From Janibacter indicus (GTDB lineage: Bacteria > Actinomycetota > Actinomycetes > Actinomycetales > Dermatophilaceae), in the NCBI RefSeq assembly GCF_900176385.1, contig NZ_FWXN01000003.1, forward strand, positions 248,001-312,000: a stretch of 64,000 nt of DNA, written 5' to 3'. The translations under genes were made by a program, and so were the position numbers. Below, one piece after another: positions 46,400-54,774 of the stretch (position 1 is the stretch's first letter; each line of letters opens with the position of its first letter). The notes under the pieces are model-generated. The model worked only from the letters and a program-made list of their open reading frames with translations. It ran no database searches and was not told the DNA's origin.

Positions 46400-47779
46400 T
46401 CACCGCCGCAGGACCACATAGCCCGCGCGCTCCCAGACCAGCTCGTAGCCGTCCTGCTCGATCGAGTGCTCGACGAGCTCCTCGGACCACGCGCGGCCGT
46501 GGGCATTGCGCCCGGTGTCGGTGCGCCGGTCGAGCAGCATCCACTCCGGGCGACGGGTCTCCTCGTCGGTGTAGTTGGGGTGCACGTGCAGGACGGTTCG
46601 GTCGGCGAGGAGGTGCGGCGCGAGGTGGTCGTCGGCGGCGACCTCGGCACCGACGGGGACCTGGTCGAGCGCGGCGCGCGCGTCGGCGCAGCGGGCGCAC
46701 GGGGTGAGCTGTCGCTCGACCTCGTCGACGAGCGGGCCGGTCCACACCGCCCACACGGCGACGGCGACCGACAGCCCGACGGTGGCCCGGAGGAGGGCCT
46801 GCGACCGGGTCCGGGCGAGCCCGTCGACGGCCGCACAGGCGAGGACCACGGCCGGCAGCAGCGAGTAGTGGTAGTCCAGCCCCCAGTAGGAGTCGTTGGA
46901 CGAGGCCATGCGCAGCCCCAGGGGTGCCGCCGCGGCGAGCACGAGCGGGGAGCGAAGGGAGAGCAGCCCGGCGCTCGCGACGAGGACGAGGACCGTGATG
47001 CTCCCTCGCCCGTCGGCGACGAGGCTGTCCCAGACGTGCTGCGGCGCAACGCTCGTCGTGCCCGAGTAGGGGTAGATCCCGCGGGGGTTGAGGGCCGGGA
47101 TGATGACGCGCAGGGCGAGGACGAGCGCGACGCCTGCCCACACCGCGAGGGCGGCCGCCAGCCGACGCCGGCCGGCGACGAGCAGGGCGAGGGCGAAGCC
47201 GAGCACGAGGACGGCCATGTCCTCCTTGACCAGCGGGAAGAGCGCGACCCAGATGGCCGTGCGGTTCCACCGGCGACGCACGAAGTCGGCTCCGGCCAGG
47301 GCCACGAGGGGTGCGCCGAGGGCCACCTCGTGCACGTCGAAGACGACAGCCGCCTGGACCCCGACCGACAGGGCGAGCAGGACGGTGAGCAGCAGGCCCA
47401 GCCGCGTGCCGAGTCTCTCCACGGCCAGCCGCCCCACGATCGCCACGGCGATCGCCACGCACACGGCCTGGGCGACGAGCAGCGAGCGCGGGTCGCCCCA
47501 CAACCTCCACGGGACCCCGAGCAGGAGGACCACGGGGTGGAGGTGGTCGCCGAAGATGAGGTAGTCGGCCCCCTTCATCTCGCTGTAGGGGGCCTCACCG
47601 GAGGCGACCCGGCGGGCCACCTGGCCGAAGATCGCCAGGTCCATGCCGCTGAGGTAGCGCTCGTGCCGCAGGCAGGAGAGCACCGCGTAGAGAGCGCCCG
47701 CCACGGCGGCGACCAGCCACGGGCCCAGCCGCCCGGCGCGACCCGGTGCCGTGCCCTCTCCCTGCTGCCCCCCGGCCAT
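46400..47779 (-). CDS. DUF2079 polytopic membrane protein
   Basis: 459 residues with about ten membrane segments. The DUF2079 hallmarks are SGMDLAIFGQVARRVASGEAP near 44 and VFDVHEVALGAPLVALA near 143, where an aspartate follows the helix as in GT-C glycosyltransferases. The soluble C-terminus is extracytoplasmic. Probably a membrane glycosyltransferase, but no activity is known. It begins 15 bp after the MaoC stop and is probably cotranscribed. Confidence 0.82.
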   Translation of the reverse strand: MAGGQQGEGTAPGRAGRLGPWLVAAVAGALYAVLSCLRHERYLSGMDLAIFGQVARRVASGEAPYSEMKGADYLIFGDHLHPVVLLLGVPWRLWGDPRSLLVAQAVCVAIAVAIVGRLAVERLGTRLGLLLTVLLALSVGVQAAVVFDVHEVALGAPLVALAGADFVRRRWNRTAIWVALFPLVKEDMAVLVLGFALALLVAGRRRLAAALAVWAGVALVLALRVIIPALNPRGIYPYSGTTSVAPQHVWDSLVADGRGSITVLVLVASAGLLSLRSPLVLAAAAPLGLRMASSNDSYWGLDYHYSLLPAVVLACAAVDGLARTRSQALLRATVGLSVAVAVWAVWTGPLVDEVERQLTPCARCADARAALDQVPVGAEVAADDHLAPHLLADRTVLHVHPNYTDEETRRPEWMLLDRRTDTGRNAHGRAWSEELVEHSIEQDGYELVWERAGYVVLRR

Positions 47780-47794
47780 GACGGACGCTGCCCG

Positions 47795-48847
47795 TCAGCG
47801 GGGGATGAGCACCGTGTAGTCGAGGTCGAGGACGACCTCGGGCAGGTACTTGCCGTCCTCGCCCTTGTAGGGGAAGTCGGCGCACGGGGTGTCCTTGGTC
47901 GCGACCGTGCGCAGACGCAGCGCGCCGACGTCGGTGCGGCCGGGAAGCTCGATGCGCTCGAGGACCTCCGACCAGGCGTAGATCGTGTCGCCGGCGAAGG
48001 TCGGGTTGGCGTGCGCGCCGGCGTTGATCGCCGCGATCAGCTGGCCGTTGGCCAGGCCGTTGAAGGACAGGGCGCGCGCGAGGCTGATGATGTGGCCGCC
48101 GTAGATGAGGCGGCGCCCGATCTTGGCCTGCGACTGGGCGTGCTGGTTGAAGTGGACCTTCGCGGTGTTCTGGTAGAGCCGCGTGGCCAGCATGTGGTCC
48201 GACTCCTCGATCGTCATGCCGTCGACGTGGTCGATGCGCTCGCCGACCTCGTAGTCACCCCAGAGGAAGGGCGAGCCCGCGAGCGCGACGTCGTAGTCGC
48301 GACCGGTGAGGTCGAAGGGGACCAGGAGGTCCTCTGCCGCAACGGCGCCCGGCAGGTCGGGGATGACCGTCTCGGGGGCGGGGGAGGAGGCGTCCTGCTT
48401 GTTGACCATGACCCAGCGGACGTAGTCGACGACCATCTCGCCGCGCTGGTTGACGCCGACCGAGTTGACGTAGACGACGCCGGTGCGGCCGTTGGAGTTC
48501 TCCTTCAGGCCGATGACCGTCGAGGTCGTCGTCACCGTGTCACCGACGTGCAGCGGCGCCCCGAAGCGACCGCCCGCGTAGCCGAGGTTGGCCACGGCGT
48601 TGAGGCTGATGTCGGGCACCGACTTGCCGAAGACGAGGTGGAAGGCGAGCAGGGAGTCGACCGGCATCCGCTCGAAGCCCATCGACTCGGCGAAGGTCGC
48701 CGCGCTCGTCGCCGCGAAGCGCGAGCCGTAGAGCCCGGTGTAGAGCGCGATGTCGCCCTCGGTCACCGTGCGCGGCGTCGCGTGCCGGATCTCCTGCCCG
48801 ATCGCGAAGTCCTCGAAGTAGTTGCCGGGGACCGTCTTGGTCGACAT
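47795..48847 (-). CDS. Double-hotdog MaoC-type hydratase (mesaconyl-CoA hydratase-like)
   Basis: 350 residues with two MaoC-like halves: the first begins GNYFEDFAIGQEIRHATPRTV and carries LYTGLYGSRF, the second has FNQHAQSQAKIGRRLIYGGH. This length and layout match mesaconyl-C1-CoA hydratase (beta-methylmalyl-CoA dehydratase) of the ethylmalonyl-CoA pathway. ATG 48847 is preferred over a start at 48889 because the latter would translate through a strong hairpin. The tandem CitE-like proteins 6 kb away would use its product. Confidence 0.75.
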   Translation of the reverse strand: MSTKTVPGNYFEDFAIGQEIRHATPRTVTEGDIALYTGLYGSRFAATSAATFAESMGFERMPVDSLLAFHLVFGKSVPDISLNAVANLGYAGGRFGAPLHVGDTVTTTSTVIGLKENSNGRTGVVYVNSVGVNQRGEMVVDYVRWVMVNKQDASSPAPETVIPDLPGAVAAEDLLVPFDLTGRDYDVALAGSPFLWGDYEVGERIDHVDGMTIEESDHMLATRLYQNTAKVHFNQHAQSQAKIGRRLIYGGHIISLARALSFNGLANGQLIAAINAGAHANPTFAGDTIYAWSEVLERIELPGRTDVGALRLRTVATKDTPCADFPYKGEDGKYLPEVVLDLDYTVLIPR

Positions 48848-48865
48848 GTGCGCGGGCCTTTCGGT

Positions 48866-48906
48866 GGGGGCGAAGGGGGTCGGTGACATCTTCCCCCTTC
48901 GCCCCC
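48866..48906. repeat. 14-bp perfect inverted repeat upstream of the hydratase gene
   Basis: GGGGGCGAAGGGGG (48866-48879) and CCCCCTTCGCCCCC (48893-48906) are exact complements around 13 nt and are built from two facing copies of the repeated word. Unlike most others it lies in a divergent gap, 19 bp before the hydratase start, so an operator or leader structure is as likely as a terminator. Confidence 0.6.
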
Positions 48907-48964
48907 GTGGTGGTCAGGCCGTCCGGCTGTTGACCCGGCCACACCCGGCCGGGAAGCGCGCGAC

Positions 48965-49042
48965 TGGCCGAGATCGCCGGACCTGGCCGCGCAATTGCTC
49001 GGTCAACTCCGGGTTTCCCGGCCATCTCCGGACTTCTCGGCC
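48965..49042. repeat. 78-bp palindromic element, left copy
   Basis: By hand alignment 65 of 78 bases equal the right copy at 50048-50125, in the same orientation. It contains several TGGCCGRGAAGTCC-like half-sites in both directions. It lies upstream of the AbiEi/DUF559-type gene. Confidence 0.65.
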
Positions 49043-49116
49043 GTCGTGGGCAGCGCAGCCCGGTGGCCTGTGGATGACGCCGGCGAGCGAAGGGAGGACC
49101 CCGCAAGGATGTCGTG

Positions 49117-50031
49117 ATGGATCCACGACTCGCAGGTGTGCTCGTCGCGGGCGGTCAGGTGTGCACGACCGCCAGGCTGCGGGCGATCGAGATCGACGCG
49201 GACGCGACCGAGCGTCTGGTGCGGTCCGGCGAGCTGGTGCGGCTGCGTCGGGGGCTCTTCGCCGCGGGCGAGACATGGCGCTCGGCGAAGCCAGAGGCGC
49301 GTCTTGCCCTGTGCACCCGAGCCGTCCTGGGGGAGCGGCGGGGGGCAGCTGCCTCGCACGCCAGCGCCGCGGTGCTCCACGGGCTGCCGCTCTGGGGCGT
49401 GGGGCTCTCGACCGTCGAGGTGATCTGCTCGTCGCCCCGACGGCGGCTGCGTGGGGGTGTGCGCCTGCATCCCTGGCCCGACGGGGTGGAGGCCGAGGTC
49501 GTCGACGGACTGCGGGTCGTCTCCCTCGCGACCGCCGTCGTCCAGGTGATCGCCGAGCACGGCCACATCCCGGGTCTCGTCAGCCTCGACGGGGCGCTGC
49601 ACGCGGCGCAGGTGACGGGGGCGCAGGTCGAGGCTGCGGGCGTGGCACTCGGGCTTCGTGGACAGGCAGCCGGACGGCTGCGGCGGGTCGTCGCGGAGGC
49701 CGACCCAGAGTGCGAGTCGGTCGGAGAGACGCGTACTCGGGTGCTCCTGCGGGACCTCGGGCTGTCCCTGCGCAGCCAGGTCGAGATCTTCGACCGGCGC
49801 GGCAAGATCGGGCGGGTGGACTTCCTCGTGGGGGAGCGAGTGGTGGTCGAGTTCGATGGGCTCGTCAAGTACGAGGGGCACGAAGGCCGGCGAGCGCTCG
49901 CGGCGGAGAAGGCCCGCGAGGACCGGCTGCGAGCTGCTGGCTACGCCGTCGTGCGTCTCGTCTGGACCGACCTCGATCAGCCGGAGCGGGTGCTCGCGAT
50001 GGTCCAGCAGGCGATGGCGCGGGTGGCCTGA
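49117..50031 (+). CDS. AbiEi-like winged-helix / DUF559 nuclease-fold protein
   Basis: 304 residues. The N-terminal ~100 residues resemble the AbiEi antitoxin-type winged helix (RLRAIEIDADATERLVRSGELVRLRRGLFAAG). The C-terminal ~100 residues look like a DUF559/Vsr-type restriction-endonuclease fold (ETRTRVLLRDLGL, IGRVDFLVGERVVVEFDG, EDRLRAAGYAVVRLVW), including the acidic D-x(n)-E core. AAGGA precedes ATG 49117. No toxin partner is adjacent. Function unproven; such proteins are common in actinobacteria. Confidence 0.75.
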   Translation: MDPRLAGVLVAGGQVCTTARLRAIEIDADATERLVRSGELVRLRRGLFAAGETWRSAKPEARLALCTRAVLGERRGAAASHASAAVLHGLPLWGVGLSTVEVICSSPRRRLRGGVRLHPWPDGVEAEVVDGLRVVSLATAVVQVIAEHGHIPGLVSLDGALHAAQVTGAQVEAAGVALGLRGQAAGRLRRVVAEADPECESVGETRTRVLLRDLGLSLRSQVEIFDRRGKIGRVDFLVGERVVVEFDGLVKYEGHEGRRALAAEKAREDRLRAAGYAVVRLVWTDLDQPERVLAMVQQAMARVA

Positions 50032-50047
50032 CCGGGATGAGCGCAGA

Positions 50048-50125
50048 TGGCCGGGAAGTCCGGGGATGACCGCGCCATTGCTCGGCCAACTCCGGACTTC
50101 CCGGCCATCTCAGGACTTCTCGGCC
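50048..50125. repeat. 78-bp palindromic element, right copy
   Basis: About 83% identical to the left copy. Internal arms TGGCCGGGAAGTCCGG (50048-50063) and CCGGACTTCCCGGCCA (50092-50107) are perfect complements, and a third half-site follows. It lies between convergent genes and could also end transcription. Confidence 0.65.
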
Positions 50126-50153
50126 ATCCGCCCGCGTGGGAGACGAAGGGAGG

Positions 50154-51656
50154 TCAGCGCCCCTGGACCTCGGCGATCCAGGCCTCGACCTCGTCGGCGG
50201 TGTGCGGCCAGTCGCCGGAGAGGTTGCGGCAGCCGTCCTCGGTGACGACGACGTCGTCCTCGAGGCGCACGCCGATGCCGCGGAATCGCTCGGGCACCTT
50301 GAGGTCGTCGGCCTTGAAGTAGATGCCCGGCTCGACGGTGAGGACCATGCCCGGCTGCAGCTCGGCGTCCATGTACTCCTCGCGGGTCGCCAGGGCGCAG
50401 TCGTGCACGTCGATGCCGAGGTGGTGGCTCGTGCCGTGCACCATCCAGCGGCGGTGGTACTGGCCGTGCTCGGTGTCGAGGGTGTCCTCGACCGAGACGC
50501 CCTCGGGCAGCAGGCCCCACGCGTGCAGGTGCTCGGCGACGACGCGGATCGCCGCGGCGTGGACGTCGGAGAACTTGTTGCCCGGCTTGACCGCGGCGAT
50601 GCCGGCGGCCTGCGCGGCGGCGACGGCCTCGTGGACCTCGCGCTGGGTGGGGGAGAAGGTGCCGCTCACCGGGAGCGTGCGCGTGATGTCGGCGGTGAAG
50701 AGGGAGTCGAGCTCGACCCCGGCGTCGAGGAGGATGAGGTCGCCGTCCTTGACCTCGCCGTCGTTCTTGATCCAGTGCAGCGTGTTGGCGTGGTCGCCGG
50801 AGGCGCAGATCGAGTCGTAGCCGACGCCATTGCCCTGGTGGCGGGCGTGCAGGCCGAAGGTGCCCTCGACCCAGCGCTCGCCGCGGCCGCGCTCGGGCAG
50901 GCCGGGCAGCTCGCGGATGACCGCCTCGAAGCCGACGCGCGTCGCGTCGACGGCCTGCTGCATCTGGTCGAGCTCCCAGTCGTCCTTGATCATCCGCAGG
51001 TGCGACAGGTCGTGGGCGAGCGCGGCATCGGCCTCGGCGAGCGTCTCGGTGTCGGCGCCGGCCTGGCCACGCACCGTGTCGAGGCGGGCGGCGAGGTCGC
51101 GGTCGGCGTCGCGCACGAGGCGCACGGTGACCTGACCGGCGTCCTTGCCGACGGCGTCCTCGAGCTGGTCGACGTGCCGGCCGACGAGGCCCAGCTCGGC
51201 CTCGATGTCCTCGATCGACGGGCGCGCGCCGACCCAGAACTCGCCGTAGCGGGCGTCGCCGAAGAACTCCTCGGAGTCGCGCGGCGCGAGCGGGCGGAAG
51301 TACAGGCTCGCCTCGTGGCCGGCCTGCTCGTCGGGCCCGCCGAGCGGCTCCATGACGAGGACGGCGTCCGGCTCGCGGTCGGCGCCGAGGCCGGTGAGGT
51401 GGGCGAAGGCGGAGTGCGGGCGGAAGACGTAGTCGCAGTCGTTGCTGCGGACCTTGAGCCCGCCGGCGGGGACGACGAGGCGCTCACCCTCGTGGGCTGC
51501 GGAGACGGTGGCGCGACGCTCGGCGGCCCGCTGGGCCGCCTCGGTGAGCGACGGGCGCTCGCCCGAGCGCGGGGCCCAGTCCTGCGCGACGAAGGCCCGG
51601 AACTCGTCGGTCGTCGGCCGCTTGCGGTTGTCTGCCTGCTGCTGCTCCTCGCTCAT
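50154..51656 (-). CDS. pepP: Xaa-Pro aminopeptidase (aminopeptidase P, M24B)
   Basis: 500 residues. The N-terminal AMP_N domain (about 30-190) precedes a pita-bread metallopeptidase with the five metal ligands: two Asp in LLDAGVELDSLFTADITRTL, His in GTSHHLGIDVHD, Glu in VEPGIYF and Glu in IGVRLEDDVVV. It removes N-terminal residues before proline, so it could process peptides imported by the Opp system. It converges with the AbiEi-like gene. Confidence 0.92.
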   Translation of the reverse strand: MSEEQQQADNRKRPTTDEFRAFVAQDWAPRSGERPSLTEAAQRAAERRATVSAAHEGERLVVPAGGLKVRSNDCDYVFRPHSAFAHLTGLGADREPDAVLVMEPLGGPDEQAGHEASLYFRPLAPRDSEEFFGDARYGEFWVGARPSIEDIEAELGLVGRHVDQLEDAVGKDAGQVTVRLVRDADRDLAARLDTVRGQAGADTETLAEADAALAHDLSHLRMIKDDWELDQMQQAVDATRVGFEAVIRELPGLPERGRGERWVEGTFGLHARHQGNGVGYDSICASGDHANTLHWIKNDGEVKDGDLILLDAGVELDSLFTADITRTLPVSGTFSPTQREVHEAVAAAQAAGIAAVKPGNKFSDVHAAAIRVVAEHLHAWGLLPEGVSVEDTLDTEHGQYHRRWMVHGTSHHLGIDVHDCALATREEYMDAELQPGMVLTVEPGIYFKADDLKVPERFRGIGVRLEDDVVVTEDGCRNLSGDWPHTADEVEAWIAEVQGR

Positions 51657-51688
51657 CGCCCCATCGTCTCACCTCGTGGATCGTCGTC

Positions 51689-52957
51689 TCAGTCGGGCGA
51701 AGGGAGTGCCCCTCGCCTGCCCGGGTCGGCCAGCGCCGCCACCTGCTCCTCGAGGTGGCGGCGCTGGGCGGGTGCCGTCGTGAGGCTGATCGCCCGCTGC
51801 CACGCCGTGCGGGCCTCGTCCGCGCGTCCGAGCAGCGCGAGCAGGTGCCCTCGCGCGGCCCACTCCGGCTGGAAGGCCGGCCGCACGGGCTCGAGGGCGT
51901 CGAGCAGGTCGAGTCCCGCCTGCGGGCCCACGCCCTCGGCCGTGACGACCGCGTGCGAGACCCGTGCACCTCGCGTTGGGGCGAGGGCCAGGAGCATCTC
52001 GTGGAGACGACGCAGAGCGGACCAGTCCGTGCGGCCGGTGCGCCGGCGTGCGCAGTGCACGGCCTGGATCGCGGCCTCGACCTGGAAGCGGCCGAGCTCG
52101 CCGAGCGCGTGACCGGCCCGCAGGTGCTCCTCGCCGCGCGCGATGAGGTCCGGGTCCCACAGCCTGGGGTCCTGCTCGGCGAGGGGGACGAAGCCGTCGC
52201 GGCCTCCTCGGGCGGGCAGCCGCGAGGCGGAGAGGGCCACGAGGGCGGCGAGCCCGTGGGCCTCGGCGTCGTGGGGTGCGAGGCGGGTGAGCAGCTCGGA
52301 GAGGTGCAGTGCCTCGCCGACGAGGTCGGAGACCGGCTCGGGGTCGGAGCTGGCCCACTCGATGGCGTGCACCCCGTGCACCGCCTCCCGGATCGCCGCC
52401 ATCCGCTCGGGCAGCACGTCCGAGCCGGGCACCTCGACGGGGATGCCGCGCTCGCGGATGCGGCGCTTGGCGCGCACGAGCCGTGAGGCCATGGTCGTCG
52501 TCGGGACGGACATCGCGCGGCCGATCTGTTCCGCGGTGCACCCGAGCACGACGCCCAGCATGAGCGGGGTGCGCACTCCCGGGTCGATCGCGGGGTGCGC
52601 GCAGGCGGCCATCAGGGCGAGACGGTGGTCGGGCAGGGCGTCGGGGTCGACGTCCTCGAGCAGGGCGGGTGAGTGCCGGTCCGGCTCGAGCTCGACGGAG
52701 GTCCGGTGGGAGGCGGAGCGCCACCGGTCCCGTTGCCGGTTGCGGGCGACCGTCAGCAGCCACGCCTCCGGCCGGTCAGGGATGCCGTCCTCCGGCCAGC
52801 GGCGCAGTGCGCGCTCCAGGGCGTCGCCGAGGGCGTCCTCCGCCGCGGCGATGTCGCCGTCGGCGGCGGCGAGGAGGGCGACGAGCCGGCCGTAGCCGGT
52901 GCGGGCGACCTCGGCCGCCCGCACCGCCGCGTCAGCCCGCGGGGACCCAGGTGCCAT
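51689..52957 (-). CDS. ECF42-type sigma factor with C-terminal DUF6596/TPR-like extension
   Basis: 422 residues. Sigma-2 (DGDIAAAEDALGDALERALRRW, about 28-50) and sigma-4 (GCTAEQIGRAMSVPTTTMASRLVRAKRR) are followed by a ~230-residue helical extension characteristic of the ECF42 group. In such systems the extension, not an anti-sigma factor, controls activity and YCII/DGPF proteins are encoded alongside. The start overlaps the YCII gene by 26 bp. Confidence 0.85.
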   Translation of the reverse strand: MAPGSPRADAAVRAAEVARTGYGRLVALLAAADGDIAAAEDALGDALERALRRWPEDGIPDRPEAWLLTVARNRQRDRWRSASHRTSVELEPDRHSPALLEDVDPDALPDHRLALMAACAHPAIDPGVRTPLMLGVVLGCTAEQIGRAMSVPTTTMASRLVRAKRRIRERGIPVEVPGSDVLPERMAAIREAVHGVHAIEWASSDPEPVSDLVGEALHLSELLTRLAPHDAEAHGLAALVALSASRLPARGGRDGFVPLAEQDPRLWDPDLIARGEEHLRAGHALGELGRFQVEAAIQAVHCARRRTGRTDWSALRRLHEMLLALAPTRGARVSHAVVTAEGVGPQAGLDLLDALEPVRPAFQPEWAARGHLLALLGRADEARTAWQRAISLTTAPAQRRHLEEQVAALADPGRRGALPSPD

Positions 52958-53309
52958 CGACGACGGAGACGGCGCTCGGCCGGACCTCGACGGTGCCGTA
53001 GGAGGTGACGGGGTGCCGCTCCGCCCAGGCCAGAGCGGCATCCAGGTCGGGCACGTCGAGGACGAAGACGCCGGCGAGCGCCTCCTTGGTGTCGGCGAAG
53101 GGTCCGTCCTGGATCTCGACCTTGCCGTGTCGCCGGGTCACCGTCGTGGTCATGTCGGCGGGACGCAGCATCTCGGCGGCGACGAGCACACCGGCCGCGT
53201 GCAGCGCGGCGGCGTAGTCGCCCATGAGGCCCTGCATCTCGGCCATCGCTTCCTGGGAGACCTGCCCCTGGGCGGGCTCGGGGGCGCTGATGACGAGTGT
53301 GTAGCGCAT
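52932..53309 (-). CDS. YCII/DGPF-domain protein
   Basis: 125 residues with the diagnostic VEIQDGPFADTKEALAGVFV. It is a ferredoxin-like dimer of unknown activity that accompanies ECF42 sigma factors and is usually their main target or partner. GAGAGGAT precedes ATG 53309. It is the first gene of a two-gene unit. Confidence 0.87.
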   Translation of the reverse strand: MRYTLVISAPEPAQGQVSQEAMAEMQGLMGDYAAALHAAGVLVAAEMLRPADMTTTVTRRHGKVEIQDGPFADTKEALAGVFVLDVPDLDAALAWAERHPVTSYGTVEVRPSAVSVVDGTWVPAG

Positions 53310-53437
53310 GATCGATCCTCTCGTTGACGCGGTCACGTGTCGACCGCTGCACCCTGATGACGATCGTGCCCCGGCCGGATCGGCGGCTCTGCGCACACTT
53401 CTCTGTCAGCCTCCGGGCCGGCTGGTTGGATGGGCCC

Positions 53438-54223
53438 ATGATCGACACCCCGCTCATCCGCATCGACCGGCACGAGTCCGGCGTCGTCGAGGTCGTCCTC
53501 GACCGCCCCGAGGCGATGAACGCCGTCTCCACGCAGATGGCCACCGCGCTCACCGCGGCCGGCGCCTCCCTCGCCGAGGACACCTCGGTGCGCGCGGTGG
53601 TGCTCACCTCGAGCCACGACAAGGCCTTCTGCGTCGGTGCCGACCTCAAGGAGCGCAACGGCTTCACCGACGAGCAGCTGCGCGCCCAGCGCCCCGGCAA
53701 CCGCCTCGCCTACCGCGCCATGCTCGACCTGCCCGTCCCGACGATCGCCGCGGTCGACGGCTATGCCATGGGCGGTGGCTGCGAGCTGGCCCTGGCCTGC
53801 GACCTCATCGTCGCCGGCCCGCGGGCGCTCTTCGCGCTGCCGGAGGTCTCCGTCGGGGTCATCCCCGGGGGCGGGGGCACCCAGCTGATGACCCGCCGCA
53901 TCGGCTGGTCGCGGGCCGCCGACCTGATCTTCACCGCCCGCCGCATCGACGCCGAGGAGGCGCTGCGCCTCGGCCTGGCCGACCGCTTCGTCGACGACGC
54001 GAAGGGGGAGGCCCTCGCACTGGCGAGCACGATCGCGAAGCACTCCCCGGTCGGGGTGCGCAATGCCAAGGCCGCGATGCGCGGCGGCCTCGACGTGGGC
54101 CTCGACGAGGGGCTCGACCTCGAGGACGCCCGCTGGCACGACACCGCCTTCAGCGCCGACCGGGCGGAGGGCGTGCGCGCCTTCGCCGAGAAGCGCACGC
54201 CCGAGTGGCCCGGGCTGGGCTGA
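53438..54223 (+). CDS. Enoyl-CoA hydratase/isomerase (crotonase family)
   Basis: 261 residues. N-terminal VVEVVLDRPEAMNAVST, oxyanion-hole segments KAFCVGADLKER near 60 and AVDGYAMGGGCELALACDL near 103, and the catalytic-region glutamate in ALPEVSVGVIPGGGGT near 130. It hydrates enoyl-CoA in fatty-acid oxidation; the exact substrate is not evident. A truncated relative lies at 46.2 kb. Confidence 0.9.
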   Translation: MIDTPLIRIDRHESGVVEVVLDRPEAMNAVSTQMATALTAAGASLAEDTSVRAVVLTSSHDKAFCVGADLKERNGFTDEQLRAQRPGNRLAYRAMLDLPVPTIAAVDGYAMGGGCELALACDLIVAGPRALFALPEVSVGVIPGGGGTQLMTRRIGWSRAADLIFTARRIDAEEALRLGLADRFVDDAKGEALALASTIAKHSPVGVRNAKAAMRGGLDVGLDEGLDLEDARWHDTAFSADRAEGVRAFAEKRTPEWPGLG

Positions 54224-54250
54224 GCACGCGTCGGCGCCCCGGTCGGTGAC

Positions 54251-54774
54251 CTAGGGCGCGCTGGCCTCGCGCTCCTGCCCGTCCGAGGTCCACGTCAGCC
54301 GGTCGACCCGGCTCGTCACGTCATCGGGGTCGGTCGTCACGACGAGCACCCACAGGTCGCTGCCGGGCGGTGACGCGACCGGGAGTCGACGAGGTCGTCC
54401 TCGTCGTCACCGGCGAAGCCGCGCACGCCGGAGGGCTCGCCGCGGACCACCGCGTAGGTGAGGTAGCCGCCCGCACCGTCGCCGAGCACCATGACGTCGG
54501 CGAGCTCGACGGTGCCGGACCGCACGCTCGTCGTCGACGCGGGCGGGGTCTCGGCCGGACCGAGGGTCGTCGCCGAGACGATGCCCAGGCCCCGCAGGAG
54601 GGCCGCCGCCGCGCCAGCCGTGACGGCGGCGAGTGGGCGCCGCGGGACCACCCGACGGCCCCGGCGCAGGGCGTCGTCGAGGTCGGGGGAGAGGTCGGGC
54701 ACGTCCGCCGAGTGCAGGGCCGTCGCCAGCGCCGCTTCGAGGTCGTTGTGGTCGTCGTACCAGGTCTGGCTCAC
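54251..54774 (-). pseudogene. Anti-sigma-like membrane protein with a frameshift
   Basis: GTG 54774 overlaps the sigma remnant's stop (GTGA). The product starts MSQTWYDDHNDLEAALATAL, has an arginine-rich patch and one membrane helix (about 47-70), then an extracytoplasmic part. The frame as read stops at 54337, but from about 54380 another frame encodes a sensible tail (SDLWVLVVTTDPDDVTSRVD) that ends at TAG 54251-54253. One missing base near the CCGGG at 54379-54383 explains this. Together with the deleted sigma gene it indicates a decaying pair. Confidence 0.6.

Noticed and set aside
48848-48889. Upstream start at 48889 for the MaoC-type hydratase
   Set aside because: It would translate through half of the 14-bp hairpin, and family resemblance begins at ATG 48847.
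48965-50125. The 78-bp repeats as a CRISPR array or direct repeats of an insertion sequence
   Set aside because: Only two copies, 1 kb apart, with no spacers; no transposase and no visible target duplication.
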